A stretch of DNA of 64,000 bases from assembly GCA_002189035.1 (NCBI GenBank), contig NEEC01000013.1, positions 620,001-684,000 on the forward strand. The letters are read 5' to 3'. Position numbers and translations under genes: made by a program. Source of the stretch: Utricularia gibba (lineage: Eukaryota; Streptophyta; Magnoliopsida; Lamiales; Lentibulariaceae). This document shows, one piece after another, positions 34,830 to 46,745 of the stretch. Every line of letters begins with the position of its first letter. Position 1 is the first letter of the stretch. A model generated the notes under the pieces. The model was not told the DNA's origin, did not search any database, and worked only from the letters and a program-made list of their open reading frames with translations.

Positions 34830-36240
34830 CTTTATGTAATCGACATCCATACTATGATTTCAGTGTTTTACGAGTTACAAATCTTTTAAAATTAATTGTG
34901 AAATGACATGTATGAAAGTTTTGGTGCCATTGTCAGGGAATTCATTTTTCTTGTGTTTGGTGTTATGTAGTTTCATTTTTCTTTTTGTTTTTTCCTTTTC
35001 TTTGCTTTTTTCTTCCGTTTTTTTCTCATGTTGTTTCATTCTCTGTTTGTTTTTTTTTTTTTCACTTTTCATCTGGTCAAGCCTACTGAGTTTACACCAA
35101 CTCTTAGATCTTATTGAGAAGTCTTGTATCCTTTGGACCAAGAGATTGAACAGACATTTCTCGCCAAAAAAGAGGAAGTAGACATCCTATTCAACTACTG
35201 GAGATATCATGATGACAAATGCATTTGTTGGAGTATCCATAGCACCTGACACCCAAGGAAAACAATACCAAGGAAATTACTTCAAATCATTTTGGCCATC
35301 TCTTATCATTATATTTGATTGGGAAGAAAATTATGAGCTATGTCCATACTTATTTTATATGCTTCTGAAGTTTGCTAGAAAGGAAAATGATGACCCTAAT
35401 CATCATCTTCGTAAGTTGCACTTAGTTTCTGCATCTGTGCATCCCAAAGGAGCAATGGAGAATCAAGTCAAGCTTCATGTTTTTCTCTTTAATCTTACCG
35501 AACAAGCTTTGGAATGGCTTTATGGGCTTCCACCATCTTCTATTGTCCAATGGGCTTAGATGGTTCAAAAATTTTGAATTATTATGCACCACTAGGAAAA
35601 TCTTCAGCAAGAAGAAGAGTATTGACAACTATGATACAAAGTAAAAGAAAAAAATTTGTAGGAGTATTATGATCGGTTTAATCGAATCTATAATTCCTAC
35701 TATCAGCATGTATTCACTAAAAGTCAAATATTTCAACACTTCAATAAAAGACTGGACTGACTCCTATAATTTAAGTCTATCAAAACTTTTTCTTGTATTA
35801 ACCTTTGATCTACCGTCAGCTTGAATGATTTGAAAATGAATTTTTGTTTTCTTCTGCTTTTTCTTCTTCTTTTTTGTTTGCTTGCCCTGTTCTACCAAGT
35901 TCTCTATTGATAATATTACTCTCATCTTGATTAAAAATTCTCTTTATATCCTTCATTTCTCATCTCCTTGGGATTAATGTGTATTAAATTCCTTCCTTTA
36001 CCACCTTTTACTCTTTTTGATATTCCTTATTGATGCCCTTACTCTAGAGTAGACCTTATCCTTCATAAGGCTTTTTGATTTTTTTTGGCATGTGAATGAT
36101 TGGGTATAGGATGCATCACTCAAACAAATGAGATTAAATAAAGATTACAGCTAAACCATTAATTTATTCTCCATCTAGATTAACATATTGTGCTAAAACT
36201 TTCAAAAATATAAAAAATTTAAATTAAATTCTAATATTAG
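34830..36240 (+). pseudogene. Athila-like Ty3/gypsy leader and gag fragment
   Basis: ttttggtgccattgtcaggg (34919-34938) corresponds to the TTTGGCGCCGTTGCCGGGG motif that follows the primer-binding site in Athila-type elements. LDQEIEQTF (about 35134-35160) matches the DPEIERTF start of their gag. Gag continues with FARKENDDPNHHLRKLHLVS and FLFNLTEQALEWLYGLPPSS (35370-35540), equal to the retrotrans_gag pattern F-x(n)-ALEWL-x-LPP-x-SI. Stops and frameshifts are present. The 3' part (35820-36240) is non-coding and recurs at 44140-44500. Confidence 0.75.
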
Positions 36241-37089
36241 TAAGATAATTATAAATATATTATAATTGGTTATATTAATTAAAAATAAAAAATTATTTAA
36301 ATGATTTGCATACATAAATCAATACTGTTGTATTTATTATTTTGAGTATTTATTTACAATGTATAATATAATTACAATATATTAAAAATAATCAATTTTT
36401 TTCATTTTAAAGAAAACTTGAATTTAAAAACAACTAAATAATAAATTACCATTAAATAAGTGGTTATTTTAAAATTTCATAAAAAATTAAATTTTATTTA
36501 TTGGACTTCAAGCTATTAATTTCTTGACTAAATAAGTTACATCCATTAAGCAGGCCCTACAACACCCACCTTTCTATATGTGTCGTCCCAAAGTATTTCC
36601 GCGCTCTTCTCAAAAAAGGCGGGAATACATTAATTATTTTATTTACTCTGAACCCTAAAACCCTAAACCACAAACTCAAAATTATATTTTTTTCTTATAT
36701 AAATAGCCTTTAATGATAGCTTTATCATCACAAATATTGTAATACGTTGAATATCCAAGCTAATGTCACAAGAACAAAATTTTTCGCATAGCTATGAATA
36801 TATTTTATCTCAAATGTTTTCCTTTTTGAAATATCATAACATTTTATATCTACTTAAGTAACAAGATACATTATTTTAAAATTTTTGTTTGAGTGGTTAC
36901 TTTTAAATTTAAATATCAATAAATTCTCTCTTAGTAAGATACTTGTAATTTTAAAATTTACTATAAAATTATTTGAAATGATTATTCATGAAAATATAAT
37001 AGATGCCAAACTTAAATGAAAATATTTAATAAAAAAATCACATTCATAACCACATTTAACTAGAAATTTAATATATTACCTATATAAAA
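36241..37089. other. AT-rich intergenic DNA
   Basis: No gene. It contains a telomere-like box (aaccctaaaaccctaaacc, 36651-36669), too short to be more than a chance or promoter-type telobox. Confidence 0.5.
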
Positions 37090-37880
37090 AATTTATTTTT
37101 TAAATACCTGTTTTTTTACTTTATCAAAATACCTGTAATTTTTTTTCTTTTTGAAAATACCTTTATTTTCAAATTAGTCTTTTAATACCTATTTTATTTT
37201 TATTGAAATGTATACTATTATATATTAAGATAAATTAGTTTATTTCATAATTATTATTAATCAAAAAATTATTTTGATGGATTACTCTTAATGAAAATTA
37301 TTAATCCATGGGTATCATAAAGTTACACGAATGTGGGATATGCGTACCCCATGTAAAATCACTTATTTCGAAAGTGGTGTTATGCGTATCAGAAAGGTAC
37401 ATAAGCATGGGTTATGCACATAATCCACGTTCGTATGTTGGACTCCTACCAAATTACTTATTCGTGATAGATGTTATTATATATTGTTTTGTATAATTTT
37501 TTTTGTAAAATTGTTATAAGAAATCCTCTAATATATAGTTAATGCATTCAATTTTTAATAACTAAAAAACACTTTGCAAAAAAAAAAAATTAAAAAATAA
37601 ACATACAATTAAATATCTACAAATTCATTTAATAATAATTTCTTATTTAGTGGTTTATGGATTTAATTTCCATTTAAAATGAATAAATCTAATTATTTTT
37701 AATGTATATTTCTTTATTATTTATAAAAAAAAGGGATATTGAAAAATCTCTTTATAAATATAATTCATTAACACAAAATAGAGGTATTTCAAAAATGTAT
37801 ATCAAATAGGGACCATTTTGAAAATAAAAATTTTGCATAGTATTATTTTTCAAATATCTTTATTAAAAAAGGTATTATAA
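37090..37880. mobile_element. AT-rich TIR element (copy 3)
   Basis: The left part has repeated aaaatacctg boxes (37115-37170). The right part has aggtatttcaaa and aaaaaaggtatta boxes in inverse orientation. Inner sequences (ccatgggtatcataaagtta, then catgggttatgcacataatc) echo parts of copy 2 (34310-34390). Ends are not sharply defined. Confidence 0.4.
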
Positions 37881-38659
37881 ATATTAAATTTACACAAAAT
37901 TATTTATCTAAAAAACAAATTAATTAAAAAATAAAAATAAGTGTGGTACACTATAGATAAGTCTGTTTCGTAGTTATTGTAATTAATTTATTTCTTTATG
38001 TTAAAATAAATTTGACTACACAATCAAAATATGACATATATTTAGTAATTAATTTATTTTTTGTTAGTAATTTCTCTCTCTAAATCGAAAATAAATTGGA
38101 CCATGTCTTAGAAATTAGAGGTTTCATAAGAGTATGTCATATATTTAGATATGGTATATGTATCAGTGCCATATCATAAATACTTTTCAGTGTTAATACT
38201 ATGACACACAAAAAATAAAACTACTGTTATTTATTAAAAGATTTTTGTCTCAGTACCTTATTGCAAATTCACCCTCTAGATTTGTATTAATTGATAATAA
38301 AGATGTCTATCAGTGTAAACATGTATGTTAAAAATAGAGTAAACAATTAGTCATATCAATGGAAATGGGCTAACACCAGCCTAGCCCAAACAACTATTAC
38401 ATAGTCATGCCAACAAATTAAAAATTAAAAGACACATTCATATGAAGCACTGCAAATTCAATTGAAGATCTATCTCTAAAATCTTATTCCAAACATAGAA
38501 CGTTGTATAATAGGACACTTATGCACACTAAAGAAACAATTAAACACACAAGAATCGGAATTACACAAATCACCAAACCTGACAACCGAAATCGAGCAGT
38601 TGAAATAGCTCTGATGGCAATATTCTTGTCTCACCCATGGATTAAAAATCAAACGACCA
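37881..38659. other. AT-rich intergenic DNA
   Basis: No coding homology or repeat boundary recognised before the duplicated 3' flank of peptide copy 2. Confidence 0.45.
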
Positions 38660-39060
38660 AAATACAAGAGCAGAATCAAAACAATATTACAAAAACCAGA
38701 TACTCAAATCTTAGAACCACAAATCCTAGGATTTTAAACTGTAAAAATAATTGAGAGAAGCCAAAAAAATTCAAACGAAAAATGTGATGCTGTATTTGCA
38801 AAACGAAATTGCTATTGGATTTTGTAGATGGATCTAAGATATTAATGTTGGTCTATAAATATAGAAAGTTCAGTAGAAAAATAGAAATTCCAATCATGGA
38901 AATATCTCTTATAATAACATGTTTCACGCTATTGGTACCAAAGTCCTCATATAAAACCCAGATACTCAGCACTACTGAAGCAGACACGCAAACGAGGACC
39001 TGGACAAAGCAAAAGGCAGAGCAATAGACCAGAGGTTTTCTCGTCAACCAGAGACGGAAA
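38660..39060 (-). repeat. Duplicated 3' flank of peptide gene copy 2
   Basis: Nearly the same sequence as 33069-33443. The match includes gaggacctggacaaagcaaa and the run from gatggatctaagatatta into the AT-rich part. Probably the 3' UTR and downstream DNA. Confidence 0.7.
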
Positions 39061-39469
39061 TTATGGGCTTGTGGGAGCCGGCGATGGTGGTGGATTGCCA
39101 AACCATCCCCCGTAACCGGGTGCGTACTTCGAGACCGGTGATGGTATCGATGTATAGGGATCCTCCCGTAGAATCCGTGATGACTTCCAGCTTTCTCCAC
39201 CTAACGGTGGGATGAAATTATGGATCCTCGATTCTCAATAGGATTATAAAATGATGTTTAAGGAAAACAGCAGACTGCATTCACAGAATGCCTACTTTTT
39301 CAATGAGAAATTAACTGAATCATGTATATCCGGCAGGGATAGAGATAGACAGAAAAGAAACATCGATTAGGAGAAAGAAATTACTTGGAAACTCCAGGAT
39401 TTTCATGCCCGCTAGACATGAAGTAATCATGAGGAGGAGCAGAACCACCACTGGAGCAGCCTTCGTCAT
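39061..39469 (-). CDS. Small secreted Pro/Ser-rich peptide precursor (copy 2, intact)
   Basis: Two exons on the minus strand, 39469-39385 and 39200-39061, joined by a GT-AG intron of 184 bases. They encode 74 aa. Residues 1-21 form a strong signal peptide (VVVLLLLMITSCLAG). The mature part has one Cys-free segment, GESWKSSRILREDPYTSIPS, followed by PVSKYAPGYGGWFGN and the end PPPSPAPTSP. The splice phase (A|GT) keeps the frame, and copy 3 uses the same acceptor. Its size, signal peptide, lack of Cys and conserved short motif (SR-x-LREDP-x-TSIPSP) fit a post-translationally processed plant signalling peptide. It does not match the CLE, CEP, IDA, PSK, PSY or RGF consensus that I know. Function is unassigned. 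Confidence 0.65.
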
Positions 39470-39505
39470 TCCCAAAGAGGTTGAAGATCTTCAAGTGTGT
39501 ATGCG

Positions 39506-39512
39506 TTTTATA
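39506..39512 (-). promoter_or_regulatory. TATA box of peptide gene copy 2
   Basis: Minus-strand TATAAAA lies 37 bases upstream of the ATG, with TTGACCCC directly in front of it. The implied leader is very short. Confidence 0.55.
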
Positions 39513-39514
39513 GG

Positions 39515-39550
39515 GGTCAATTTTTGCGGTCCTTTTTCACAAACTTGACC
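39515..39550. promoter_or_regulatory. Two inverted W-box cores upstream of peptide gene copy 2
   Basis: TTGACC occurs on the minus strand at 39520-39515 and on the plus strand at 39545-39550. TTGAC(C/T) is the WRKY-binding W-box core. Two cores within 36 bases next to a TATA box suggest, but do not prove, WRKY-controlled stress induction. Confidence 0.4.
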
Positions 39551-39644
39551 AAGTCTTCATGTCATTGAACAAGTCTTAATATCACAGCAGCCACACAATC
39601 CGTTCAGATTGGGTCCCGCACCCAACTGGAGCAGCTCATATCAC

Positions 39645-40600
39645 TCAAGGACGCGTTTGGTTTGAAGGTTAGATTTTAAACAAGATATCACTTATTTGAG
39701 TATATGAGTTTAATGAATGAAAGCATGTTTGGCAGAGGGGTTATTATTGTTTGGGTTGATTATTATATGCATTTAATAAGTTGATTTATAATACTTGTAT
39801 TTATCTAATTTATGTATGAAATTGTATAAATACCCCTATTGTCCAAATATATTATATATAATACTGGATTCTTATAAACCCTTCTGGATGTGTTTCTTGT
39901 GATTTGATGCCCTGTGCAATAGTGCTAATGGTTGATCTATTTGTAAGTTGGTAAGAGAAATTTTTATTATAATCGATATGCTGCTGCTTATTAGAATAAT
40001 TTATTAGGTTTTTATTTGCTAAAATCGATTATATGTATTGTTGTTTGTTGAAATAATTTATTATTTATTAAAATAATTGATAATGGGCATATCTCATCAG
40101 AAAATGTTGTTTGTATAAATAATTGCTATCTGCTTATAGTAACAAGTTTGTACTTTTTCTATATCTTTCTCTTCATTGTAGTTTCTTTTGTAGAAGAATG
40201 AGAAATAAAAATAATGATAATGGAAATGAAAACGATGGTAGCAAGAAATCAAAGTGCTAATGGAAACCTGAAGAAGAGAAGCGTTTAATTGATGCCTTAA
40301 AACAAGTGATGAAAGATGTGTAGAAGGTAAAAAATGAGTTCAGAGAACGTTAATACCAAGCAATCGAGTCAATTTTTCTTAAACCAAAGTTGAGGTTTGA
40401 TATACACACGTATTCTCATATTAGTTAAAAGGTTCACATTAGAAGAATGATTATTATTTTCATGTAAATTTCTTATCTAAATTCAATACCATCTTTAATG
40501 ATATGACTAACAAACTAGATGCTAGTGATGAGTTTATGAATGAATTAGAGTAGGTTAGATATTTATTTTGTATATCATTCAAATTTCAAATGACTTATAT
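39645..40600 (+). pseudogene. PIF/Harbinger remnant with Myb/SANT-like domain
   Basis: aaggacgcgtttggttt at 39645 resembles the transposon end found reverse-complemented at 54801-54818 (aaccaaacacgtcct). From 40200 a degraded Myb/SANT-like domain can be read (WKPEEEKRLIDALKQVMKD, then QAIESIFLKPKLRFDIHTYSHIS), matching the domain of PIF/Harbinger ORF1 proteins. It is collinear with 45540-45760 and contains in-frame stops. Confidence 0.6.
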
Positions 40601-40842
40601 GGATGATTACACGACAACATCCGCAAGATTCGAGGTCTAAGACATAAAAAAGATGAATAGGTCACTATGGCTTAGAATTCTTGCAAATAAAAAAGTGATC
40701 CGAACTATTTTTTCCTCTGATTATAAGTTTAAGTAGCATACTTTAATTTGATTTGAAGAGTTTGGAATAAAATAAAAGGTAGTACATGCATTAAAAGAGA
40801 AGTAAATTACCTTAGTTATGTATCATGCGCTAGGTATTTATA

Positions 40843-41572
40843 ACACATATTTTTGAGTATTTAAAGATAACAAAATAATTAATATTTTACTACAAAACTC
40901 AGATTTTAGTGTATATTTCTATATTTTTTTAGATTAGCACCATTATTTAGATTTTTTATTCCTAATTGAGATTAAGCTATGATTTAGTCTCAATCTTAAT
41001 TCAAATCCTAAAAAGCCGGAAATGCACAGTGAAGATGGTAGGGAATGGTGACAAAAAACTGAGACTATAAGACATCAAATCCTAATTTTGCAAAGAGTAA
41101 ATTTGGAGAATAATGAATGGTGAGAAAATATCTCAACCACTTTGAAGAACTCACAGAGGCTTCTGGGGGTGAGGCGGGGAGAGATTTGAAAATAAGAATC
41201 ATGAAGAACAAAGAAGATAAAAGGAAGAACCAAGCTTATCATTGAACTCTCCTTTGTTTATTATGAGCACTACTCTTAGTGGGGAGTAGTTTTAGTTTTT
41301 GTGTGAACTATTTACAATTTACGATTTCTATTTTTATTTACATTTCTTTCCTTGTTATTTTACTGTGATATAAACATGTTTTAGTTACTATGTTACGAAA
41401 GTGTTTTATTTTCACTTAATATAATTAACTAAGCACCAAGGGGTGTCTTGGGACTAAAGTGAGATAGTGTGACAATCATTTTTTTGACTTTATTAACCAT
41501 AAATTACATCACTTACTTAACAAGCCAGAAAAAATTTAAAAGGGAGAGGTGGTGACACTCATCCTAAATAAC
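40843..41572 (+). repeat. Truncated LTR-like repeat next to the second gag
   Basis: Starts with ataacacatatttttgag, as does the element at 42027, and shares later blocks (taagcaccaaggggtgtctt, then ttaacaagccag). It joins abruptly to the Athila-like gag fragment at about 41573, so its 3' end is cut off. Confidence 0.6.
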
Positions 41573-42056
41573 CCTATTGGAGTGCCCATAGTGCCTAAGA
41601 CCCAAGGAGAATAACACCAAGGAAATTTTCAGTGTAACCTCCTATTAGCCGTGGATCAACATTATGAGCAATCAAAGAAGAAATCAATGCAAATCATTCT
41701 GGCCATTCCTTGTGCATCATATTTGATGGAAAAAAAAAAGATTATGAGCTACGTCCATACTTGTTCTAGATGCTTCTGATATTTGCTGGAAGGGAAAATG
41801 ATGACCCTAATCGTCATCTTCGTGAGTTGCACTCAACTTGTGCATTCATGCGCCTTAGAGTAACGGAAAATCAAGTCAAGTTTTGCGTCTTTCCCTTTAG
41901 TGTTACCGAATGAGCTTTGAAGTAGCTTTATAGACTTCCAACATCTTCTATCACCACATGGGATCAAACGGTTCAAAAAGTTTAATAACCATGATGGAAA
42001 GCAAAAGAAAAAAATTGCAGGAGCATTGATAACACATATTTTTGAGTGGTATGCAT

Positions 42057-42276
42057 AAAATTTACTCATTTTGTGCTACAAAAATTAAGCTTAATTGTCT
42101 GTTTCTATATTTTTGCACATAAGTACCGTAGGAGTGCACTTTTAGTCTTAGTTGGGACTAAATCTAAAAATTTACTCATTTTGTGCTACAAAAATTAAGC
42201 TTAATTGTCTGTTTCTATATTTTTGCACATAAGTACCGTAGGAGTGCACTTTTAGTCTTAGTTGGGACTAAATCTA
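42057..42276 (+). repeat. Perfect 110-bp tandem duplication
   Basis: Two adjacent 110-base units starting at tttactcattttgtgctac (42061 and 42171) appear identical base for base. They lie inside the solo LTR, so the duplication is young relative to the surrounding decay. Confidence 0.9.
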
Positions 42277-42291
42277 CGATTTAGTCCCAAC
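42261..42291. other. Hairpin-forming inverted repeat
   Basis: gttgggactaaat and atttagtcccaac form a perfect 13-bp stem with a 5-base loop at the end of the second tandem unit. Confidence 0.75.
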
Positions 42292-44510
42292 CTTCTAACA
42301 GTTTCCTTCGAGCAATGCAGCATAGGTTGCAACACAAATCCCAAGGAGCCGAGTATGAACAGTGTGGTGGCAGAGAAGGTGACATAAGTCTGAAAAAGAG
42401 TACACACAAAGTCCAAGGAGGTGAAAAAGGGAGATTTTTGGACAAAAAGGGAGAAAAGGTGGGGAGAGAAGGGAGATCTCCCTTTGGAAACTCACGAACA
42501 ACTTTTTGGAGAAGGTTTTCTGGGGAGGAAGAAGGAGGAAGACTAGCAGGAACTGAGCTCATGCTTGAAGATTTTTTGCTGTTTTCCAAGGATTATTACT
42601 CCTAACTAAGATTAGCTAGCGACGTTTTCTAGCTTTATGTCGAACATTTCAGTTTCCTGCTTGTTTATCTTCTAGTAGTCGATTGAGACATGAATGCATT
42701 GTGGACGATGTTTTCTTTTCTATTTTCGTTTGTCTCAAGTATGAGTGGCTAAGTACTTAGGGGGTGCCTTGGGGTCAAAAGGGGAGAAACATGTTAATCA
42801 ATCTTTAGATCTAAACAGCCATAAGACCACTTCCTTAACAAACCAGGATAGATCCATGAGAGGGAAGTAGTGAAACCCAACTTAACAACCCTAATTAGAG
42901 GTAGACCAAAGATTAGGGGGAAAAATAAGAGTCCGGGTAGACCTAGACCTTGTGAATTAGTTGAATGATTTATGGTTTGTATGAGCTTATTTAGTGATGA
43001 GCATACATCCCCTAAGAGTCCGAAGGCATCACCCATTTCATTCCAGAAACAATCGAGCCCCAGAACCTATTACTTTTCTTTACTGTATTTCATTTTAGTT
43101 CTGTATTAGTCTTAGCTAAGATCAATTTTGCCAACATGACATTGATTTTATACATTAACTTTCACATAGCAAGCACCTGTTCTTCGTGTTCGACCCTAAT
43201 CACTATGCTCATAATTGTTTTATGGTTGAATGTGTATTAGGTTATAAATTTATTTGATAGGAAGATTTACATTTACGATGTGTAAATTTTTCGTTTCTCA
43301 AGCATTATGATCACTTACATCGAATCTGTAATTGCTACCCCCAGCATGCACTCACTGAAAGTCAAATTCTGCATCACTTCAATGAAAGCCAAATTTTTGG
43401 ATTGAAAATCATTTATAACTCCACTACTAACATAAAAAATAATTTATAATGTTACATATATTGTAGGAATAATTACAATATCCTTATAATATTGTTTATG
43501 ATAATATATTTCATATTATTATTTATATCAATTCAAATTAATTAATTTTGATATGATATTATATTTTATAATCAAATAAAATTGAACTCAATTGAATATT
43601 GATTTTGTTTATATTTGTTCATTAAAGTAATCGACATAGATTTGTTTATGTTCATTTATTTACATTATTAAAACAAAAATAAATGATCTTAATCGAGTTA
43701 AATACAATTCGAATACGAGTTGTTCATTCGTTATAACAGCTCTAAAGGCTGACTCCCATAATTTATTAAATCTATTTTTACTTTTTATTGTCTTAACCTT
43801 TGATCTACCTTTAGTTAGATTTATTAAAATAAACACATCACCCTTTCCTTCCTTTTCGATTTATCTAAATTTGATAAGGAAAGAGTACAAAAATTCGATT
43901 GTCATAGACTCGAGAACAATAAACAAACTCACCCCTTTCTACCCTAAGGTGACACATTTTGTTTAGCTATTCATGATGAATGAAAACAAGATCAAGACAT
44001 AACACAACATCAATGATATATCTATAGTAGCAATCCGACTAATAGAAAATAATAATAACATTAACGAAACAAGTTCCCAAATGAAAAATTAAACAAACTG
44101 TTTTTTATCTACTCCTAATTGAGATTACTCCTAATTGAGATGAGTGTTCTTGTGAAAAAGTTATTTGGATTATCTGAAAATGAATTTTTCTTTTCTTCTT
44201 CTTTTTTTCTTTGCATTTCCTCTTCTAAAAGTTATCTATTTATAATATTCCTCTCATCTCTTTTGAAAATATCTCTTTTTAATATTCCTTATTGTTGTCC
44301 TCACTCTAGAATAGACCTTATAATTCATTTACTTTTTGATTTTTTTTGGTATGTGAATCATTGGGTATATGCTGCATCAATCAAATAAATGGGATTAACT
44401 CAAGATTACGACTAAATCTCCAATTTATTCTCAATCTGGATTAACATGATAAAGTTATTCTAAAACTTTCAAAAATATAAAAAATTAAAATTAAAATCCC
44501 AATTTTCGCA

Positions 44511-44839
44511 AGATAACACAGCTTTATATAGTTACAACTATGTAATGTTATAATAGACATATAGTTATTTTTATAATATTACAACTAAATCATTCATTTA
44601 ATAATTTTATAATGTTAAAATAGATATGGATAACAATGATAAATTTTATGGCACATTTTCATAACAAAAAAAGAGATAACCAATAGTAGGAGGACCTCTT
44701 GGGTTTTGGAGAATTTTATAGAGTATGAGCATTCTAGTAATTTATAAGAACAATTTGTATTAAGTATCCATATAAAGTTAATGATGCCAGACACCTTTAT
44801 TTCAATCCTCAAAAGATGTTCTTTGACATTGAAATCAAT
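44511..44839. other. AT-rich intergenic DNA
   Basis: Nothing recognised beyond AT-rich sequence leading into the hAT relic. Confidence 0.4.
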
Positions 44840-45360
44840 CAATTTTTCTCAAGAAAATTGTAAATTGGCATTGGCAAAAATGATATGACTAATAAATATC
44901 CTTTCAAAACAATTGAAAGATCAAGTTTCCACGAATGTGTTAATGCCTTTCAACCATAATTTAAAATCTTGAATCAGTATACAATTATTGGAGATATCTT
45001 GAAGGTCTATATAGGAGAGAAAAATGAATTGAAAAAGTTAATATACTATGAAGGAATCTATCTTACAGTCGATATATAAAAATTGATACAAAATATGAAT
45101 TATATGATCATAACCATAAAGGTAAAACAATTGGAAAGATAATTGAAACAATTGGAAAGAGAATTGAAAAATATTAATTCGATTGAGAAATTACTAAGGT
45201 TCTTTCTATCACTATTGATAATGGTTCTTCAAATGATAGTGCAATGCTTTATTTGAAAAAAAAATGAAAAGTTGAAAAATATATATTTCTGTAATTGAGT
45301 TTTTGCATATAACATGCACTAGCATTCATTGAACTTAGTTGTAAGATATAGATTGATGAC
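44840..45360 (+). pseudogene. hAT (RICESLEEPER-like) transposase remnant
   Basis: Fragments in changing frames match the hAT transposase in order: SSFHECVNAFQP with FKI (44920-44970), GDILKVYIGEKNELKKLI (44994-45040), YYEGIYLTVDI (45045-45078), KGKTIGK-like, and a degraded DNASSNDSAMLYLKKK block (45215-45265) ending in a relic of CVAHI-NLVV. The BED zinc finger and dimerisation end are absent. Confidence 0.7.
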
Positions 45361-45538
45361 TTAGTTGTGAGGGCTTCGGTGCATGGTTAACCGTAGATTG
45401 CGTACTTCATTCCTTGTGTGGAGTTTTTCACTTGAAATTTGTTGATTTTAGAATCGATTCTAGAGTTCACTTGTTGTAAGTTGTCGCTGGTTTTGCTTTG
45501 TTCCTATTGCTTTATTTCCTTTGATATAGAGCATAGGT

Positions 45539-46745
45539 ATGCATAGCCCTAATATCGTCGAAGACTCCACCAGAAAAAGGAAGCGGGCTTGGAAGCCAGA
45601 TGAGGAGAAGGACTTGTTGCATGCTCTGAAGCACATAGTGAAAGAATGGTGGAAAATTGAGAATGGTTTCAAGGACGGTTATCACCAAGTGCTAGAGATA
45701 GAGTTTTTGAAACGCCGCCTAGGAACTGACATCTGTGCACACCCGCATATATCCAGTAAGGTGCGTATGTGGAAAAAAGACTACTACCTTCTTGTGGATT
45801 TTTTTAGCAAGGTCGGGTATTGGTTTCAGCGAGCTAACCTACACCGTAGATGTTGATGAGCAGGTCTGGAAAAAGATTGACCAGGTACATATCTCCTATA
45901 GTGCACGGTGTTGTATCCGGTGCTTATCTTGTGGTTATGTCAGCATGTACCAAGGCTGTGCATATTAAGATACAAAGTGTGGCTATATTACATGGAGTGG
46001 CGTAATAATATTTGGAAAGGATCGTGCTACCAGAGATAATACTATGAGCTTCGTAGGCATGATCAAGAAGAGAAAATTCATGGAAGAAGTTGGTGAGTAT
46101 GTGGATGCATCTTCGGATTGTCCCCTGGATCCGGATATCACTGGAAAGGATATGAACTTTTCATATGTTGAGACACCTTGTGATCCATCTAGTTGTAGTG
46201 CGGAGGGTGTGAATGTCACCCTAGAGAGTAGGGACTTCGAGTCACACAACAGCACCGACTCCTTGAGGCGGTCTGGACAAAGCGGATGGGGGCCGAAGGG
46301 AATCGATGATGATATGCAGTTCCTCCATGAAATGAAGGAGGTAAATGTGTGAACAGGTGAGGAGCTACGTCACTTGGGGTTAATAGTGGTGCAGTAGACA
46401 CGAGAATTGGTAGACAACCAGCGTTAAGCAGGGAAGATAATCAGAGGTATGTTGCTAAAACTTTATGTGATCCAACGTTTTACCATAGCGGAGATGATTA
46501 CTTTCAACCTTGCGAGGTTGCTTAACTTTCTTGCATCGAGTGATTGTGAAAGAGAACTGATTGTGTGTAGTCTAGCATTTGACCTTAGATTTTCATTCAT
46601 TTGTGCGGTTTTTGGAATTTTGATGTACTATGGGGATGGATGTATGGTATTGTGGTTAGTTTATGCATTGGATATTTTATCTTCAAAGCAAATATGCATG
46701 GTATTACACATGAAAATGTGGGCCAAAGATGAGTACATGTAACTC
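45539..46745 (+). pseudogene. Myb/SANT-like protein of a PIF/Harbinger transposon
   Basis: RKRKRAWKPDEEKDLLHALK and KHIVKEWWKIENGFKDGYH (45568-45685), then EIEFLKRRLGTDICAHPHIS, form the Myb/SANT-like (trihelix-type) DNA-binding domain of Harbinger ORF1 proteins. A frameshift near 45810 moves to GIGFSELTYTVDVDEQVW, the usual continuation. Acidic and Ser-rich linker sequence follows (46044-46350), then IAEMITFNLARLLNFLASSD near 46489. These proteins bring the Harbinger transposase to element ends. Several frame breaks make it a pseudogene. Confidence 0.75.

Larger units (their letters stand above)
42027..43300 (+). mobile_element. Solo LTR inserted in the Athila-like gag
   Basis: The element starts TGATAACACATATTTTTGAG and ends TTCGTTTCTCA. 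It is flanked by perfect 5-bp duplications AGCAT (42022-42026 and 43301-43305), and the gag reading continues across the site. TG...CA ends, a 5-bp duplication and 1274 bases without coding domains indicate a solo LTR, possibly Athila-like by length. Confidence 0.85.
41573..44510 (+). pseudogene. Second Athila-like gag fragment, interrupted
   Basis: Collinear with 35220-36240. Gag motifs are FAGRENDDPNRHLRELHS and an ALK-x-LYRLPTSSITTWDQ block (41780-41970). The fragment is split by the LTR-like insertion 42027-43300 and resumes at 43306 (HLHRICNCYPQHALTESQIL-like). Further insertions lie at about 43405-43738 and 43815-44140 before the shared non-coding tail (44140-44500). Confidence 0.7.

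Noticed and set aside
34903-35181. 92-aa hydrophobic plus-strand frame
   Set aside because: Translation of a T-rich retroelement leader after the Athila-like primer-site motif; no homology.
36651-36669. Telomere-like aaccctaaaaccctaaacc
   Set aside because: Only about two and a half repeats; not an interstitial telomere array.
42281-42605. Open frames on both strands inside the solo LTR
   Set aside because: Lie wholly within the LTR bounded by AGCAT duplications; the composition is purine-rich repeat, not coding.
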